64,000 nucleotides of DNA from Stenotrophomonas raiganjensis (SeqCode) (GTDB taxonomy: Bacteria > Pseudomonadota > Gammaproteobacteria > Xanthomonadales > Xanthomonadaceae), in the NCBI RefSeq assembly GCF_030658505.1, contig NZ_JAUTXR010000140.1:41668-105667 (forward strand). Reading direction: 5' to 3'. Made by a program: the position numbers and the translations under genes. The notes under the pieces are model-generated. The model was not told the origin of the DNA. It searched no databases and saw only the letters and a program-made list of their open reading frames with translations. Shown one piece after another: positions 61,373 to 64,000 of the stretch; within the stretch, counting starts at the first letter, position 1; every line of letters starts with the position of its first letter.

Positions 61373-63802
61373 GTGGCTGGCTTGTCTTCTTTCCTGCGAT
61401 CGATCCGTGCACGGGGCCCTTGGCTGGTCCTGCTGCTGTGCAGTGTCTTCCTGCTGTCCGCGCCGGTGCTGGCACAGGATGAGGACCCCACGCCGAAGCA
61501 GCAGCTGGCGGATATCGATGCGAGGCTGAAGGAGGTCGACCGCAAGCGTGGTGATGCTGAAGCCATCGAGACGCTGGCGATGCTGTCCGAGAATGCCTCG
61601 CAGGTGCGGCGTGATGCAGAGGCACTGGAAAAGGAACTGCAGCCACAGCTGGCTCGCCTCGACGAGCAACTGGCGCAGCTGGGCACGCCTGCCGAGGGCA
61701 CTACCGAGCCGCCAGAACTGGCGGCGCAACGACGCACCATCAACAAGCAGCGCGATGGCCTGGCCGCGTCAGTGGCGCAGGCCAGGACCAGTGCCGTGCG
61801 TGCCCAGCAGCTGGCGACCGACATCGACCAGCAGCGTGCCGCGCAACGGACCGAAGAGCTGGGGCAGAAGGTTGCCTCGCCGTTGTCGCCTGCGCTGTGG
61901 AGCAAGGTCGCCGAGCGCCTGCCGATCGATATTGCACGCGTCGCGCCGTTGGCCGAGCAGGGGCGTGACACGCTGATCGCCGGCATCCGCGCCAATGGCT
62001 GGGGCACGCCGTTGCTGGGCCTGCTGGCCGCGCTGGTGATGATGTTCCCGTTGCGGCTGTGGCTGCGCGCGCTGGGACGCAGGTTTGCCGCGTCCGAGCG
62101 TGCGCCGGATGGTCGCCTGCGCCGGTCTGGCCTGGCCATGTGGCTGCTGCTGGTGGGTACGCTGCTGCCCGGTTATGCCGTGGTGGTACTGATGGCAGCG
62201 CTCGATGCGATCGATGCGATCGCGCCGCGCCTGCAGGTGGTGGCCGACGGCCTGGAGACTGCCACCTTCCGTGCGGCCTTCATTGCGGCGCTCAGCGCCT
62301 GCCTGCTGGTGCCCAAGCGCCCGTCATGGCGGCTGTTGAACCTGGACGACACCGCCGCGCTGAAGCTGCGCAAGTACGCGTGGGGCGCGGCGGCGCTGGC
62401 CTGGCTGAGCACGGTGCTGGTGGCCCTCGACCAGGCTACACGCACCAGCGATGTCACCACGGTGGCACTGGACGGACTGATTGCGCTGACTTACCTGGGC
62501 CTGATCATGGCCATGCTGGTGACCCTGGCGCGCCTGCATCGGCGGCAGAACGCCGAGGCCGAGGCCAAGCTGGAAGCGCAGGCCGATGGCATGGGTGCAG
62601 CCACGCCAGTGCGCCGCAGCAGCTGGCTGGTACTGGCCCGGGTAGCGGGCAACATCGCGGTGGTGGCCGCCATCATTGCCACATTGCTGGGCTACCTGAA
62701 TTTCGCCAAGTTCGTGAACCAGCAGCTGATCGGCGGCAGCATCGTAGTGCTGGCCGCGACTCTGCTGTTCAAGTTCGTCGATGACCTGAGCACCTGGATG
62801 CTCAACGCCGACAGCAAGGTCGGCCAGACCATCCTGCTCAGCACCGGCCTGAGCGTGTCGCGGCTGGAACAGGCGGGCGTGCTGCTGTCGGCGGCGCTGC
62901 GTACCATCGTCGTACTGATCGCGCTGCTGGCGCTGGTGGCACCGTTCGGCAACATCGGCGCGGTGGTGGAGCGCTTTTCTTCGCTGTTCACCTCGGGATT
63001 CGATATTGGCGGAACCAAGCTGGAGCCGGTGCGCATCGTGCTGGCGGTGCTGGTTCTGCTGGCTGGCCTGGCCGTTACCCAGCTGGTGCAGCGCTGGCTG
63101 ACCGACACCTACCTGCCCAAGACCGAGCTGGACCTGGGCGCACGCAACTCGGTCAGTACGGTTGCCCGCTACGTGGGCATCATCATCGCGGTGATCTGGG
63201 CGTTGAGCGCGATGGGCCTGCAGCTGAGCAAACTGGCATTGCTGGTCAGCGCGTTGTCGGTGGGCATTGGTTTCGGCCTGCAGGTGATCACCCAGAACTT
63301 CGTCTCGGGCCTGATCCTGCTGGCCGAGCGTCCGGTGAAAATCGGCGACTGGGTGAAGCTGGGTGACCAGGAAGGCGACATCCGCCGCATCAGCCTGCGC
63401 TCGACCGAGATCCAGGTGGGCGACAAGTCGACCCTGATCGTGCCCAACTCCGAGCTGGTCACCAAGACCGTGCGCAACATGACGATGGGCAACAACCAGG
63501 GCCGCATCCAGATCCAGTTCGCGGTGCCGCCCAGCACGGATGTCGGCAACCTGCGGCAGGCGCTGCTGGATGCGTACACCGCGCATACCAATGTGCTGAA
63601 GCAGCCGGCACCGACGGTGTACATCGACAGCATTGCCGGTGGCCAGATCACCATCAACAGCTTCGCCTACGTAGCCAGCCCGCGGCAGGTGTATGCCACC
63701 CGCAGCGATCTGTATTTCAGCCTGTTGCAGATCCTGGCGGAGCGGAACATCCCGCTGTCGACCCCGACCGACATACACATCACCCGCGATCCGCAGGAGT
63801 AG
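61373..63802 (+). CDS. Large MscS-type mechanosensitive channel with DUF3772
   Basis: 809 residues starting with GTG. Signal peptide (APVLAQDED), periplasmic coiled-coil DUF3772 region (about 35-190), many membrane helices, and the MscS core at about 590-800: pore helix ALLVSALSVGIGFGLQVITQ, NFVSGLILLAERPVKIGDWV, and the beta-domain VPNSELVTKTVRNM. Releases solutes on hypo-osmotic shock; the large periplasmic domain resembles the YbdG/MscK-like subclass. Confidence 0.9.
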   Translation: MAGLSSFLRSIRARGPWLVLLLCSVFLLSAPVLAQDEDPTPKQQLADIDARLKEVDRKRGDAEAIETLAMLSENASQVRRDAEALEKELQPQLARLDEQLAQLGTPAEGTTEPPELAAQRRTINKQRDGLAASVAQARTSAVRAQQLATDIDQQRAAQRTEELGQKVASPLSPALWSKVAERLPIDIARVAPLAEQGRDTLIAGIRANGWGTPLLGLLAALVMMFPLRLWLRALGRRFAASERAPDGRLRRSGLAMWLLLVGTLLPGYAVVVLMAALDAIDAIAPRLQVVADGLETATFRAAFIAALSACLLVPKRPSWRLLNLDDTAALKLRKYAWGAAALAWLSTVLVALDQATRTSDVTTVALDGLIALTYLGLIMAMLVTLARLHRRQNAEAEAKLEAQADGMGAATPVRRSSWLVLARVAGNIAVVAAIIATLLGYLNFAKFVNQQLIGGSIVVLAATLLFKFVDDLSTWMLNADSKVGQTILLSTGLSVSRLEQAGVLLSAALRTIVVLIALLALVAPFGNIGAVVERFSSLFTSGFDIGGTKLEPVRIVLAVLVLLAGLAVTQLVQRWLTDTYLPKTELDLGARNSVSTVARYVGIIIAVIWALSAMGLQLSKLALLVSALSVGIGFGLQVITQNFVSGLILLAERPVKIGDWVKLGDQEGDIRRISLRSTEIQVGDKSTLIVPNSELVTKTVRNMTMGNNQGRIQIQFAVPPSTDVGNLRQALLDAYTAHTNVLKQPAPTVYIDSIAGGQITINSFAYVASPRQVYATRSDLYFSLLQILAERNIPLSTPTDIHITRDPQE

Positions 63803-63852
63803 GGGGTGTTCTGCAGGGCTGCGCCCTGCACCCGCTACGAGCCGGAGCAAAG

Positions 63853-63890
<38 letters not shown>

Positions 63891-63914
63891 GGGCATTCCG
63901 TGGTTTGGCGGGGT

Positions 63915-64000
63915 GGGTCCGGTTGCGGGAGACGCCGTAAACCCGTCCATGGGGGCTTGGCCGCGGCATCCATGCCGCGGACACTCCCGCAACCGGACCC
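63915..64000. repeat. Long inverted repeat with nested palindrome at the window edge
   Basis: GGGTCCGGTTGCGGGA (63915-63930) is perfectly inverted at 63985-64000. Between them CCGCGGCATCCATGCCGCGG (63961-63980) forms a second hairpin. No gene; a larger relative of the REP elements, or a terminator. Confidence 0.75.

Overview
The window is high-GC (mostly upper-60s percent by eye) chromosomal DNA from a gamma-proteobacterium of the Xanthomonadaceae, most likely the Stenotrophomonas maltophilia complex. The evidence is dense coding with many ATGA overlaps, a cyoABCD-SCO block, a secreted S8 protease with a P domain, an LpxO-type hydroxylase, an Arr rifampin ADP-ribosyltransferase, and many short GTAG-headed palindromes of the SMAG/REP type described for S. 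maltophilia (two basic sequence types, often as inverted pairs in intergenic gaps).

0-15 kb: a tRNA-Arg(CCG), ubiA, an AtoE-type transporter, envelope hydrolases and peptidases, an AraC-type regulator with its hydrolase, then two tandem MocR-type (GntR-aminotransferase) regulators. The operon of the first MocR and the promoter of the second carry the same operator-like inverted repeat CATACAA-N9-TTGTATG. 15-33 kb: the cytochrome bo3 operon and a SCO protein; an S8 protease whose downstream partner looks like a detached prodomain; a DUF7668/DUF2185 immunity-like pair; a DUF2231/sorbosone-dehydrogenase-like pair; ExoD, a HAD phosphatase, a TonB-dependent receptor, an S33-type hydrolase and comM.

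33-48 kb is the accessory region, visibly lower in GC and with different codon use. It holds (i) a candidate RiPP operon: a 61-residue Cys-rich precursor with a Gly-Gly site, two MacB/FtsX-like permeases without their own ATPase, a C39-peptidase ABC exporter and a radical SAM enzyme; (ii) an AbiF/AbiD-type (Abi_2) protein with two R-x4/5-H HEPN-like motifs, preceded by its own sigma70-like promoter and a very short RNA closed by an intrinsic terminator, laid out like a type III toxin-antitoxin or Cas13-ancestor-like locus; (iii) a damaged serine hydrolase; (iv) a large nested inverted-repeat element; (v) a type VI effector cassette in the order PAAR, DUF4123 chaperone, co-chaperone, Tox-REase-5 toxin, Imm52 immunity, in which the toxin is broken by one in-frame TGA; (vi) an IS3-family remnant and a DUF4279 gene broken by an in-frame TAG.

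48-64 kb returns to conserved genes: arr, ubiK, a PII protein, an LPS-kinase-like protein, an LpxO-type hydroxylase, divergent speE/speA separated by a 10-bp perfect inverted repeat, a PepSY/PhoP-like/PhoQ-like operon divergent from a second PepSY gene with tandem PhoP-box-like half sites between them, a lipocalin/FAD-oxidoreductase pair and a large MscS channel. The window ends in a (CAACAG)n microsatellite and a 16-bp perfect inverted repeat.

The two most interesting systems are the radical SAM RiPP operon and the Abi_2/short-RNA locus. All family names come from reading motifs; no database search was run.
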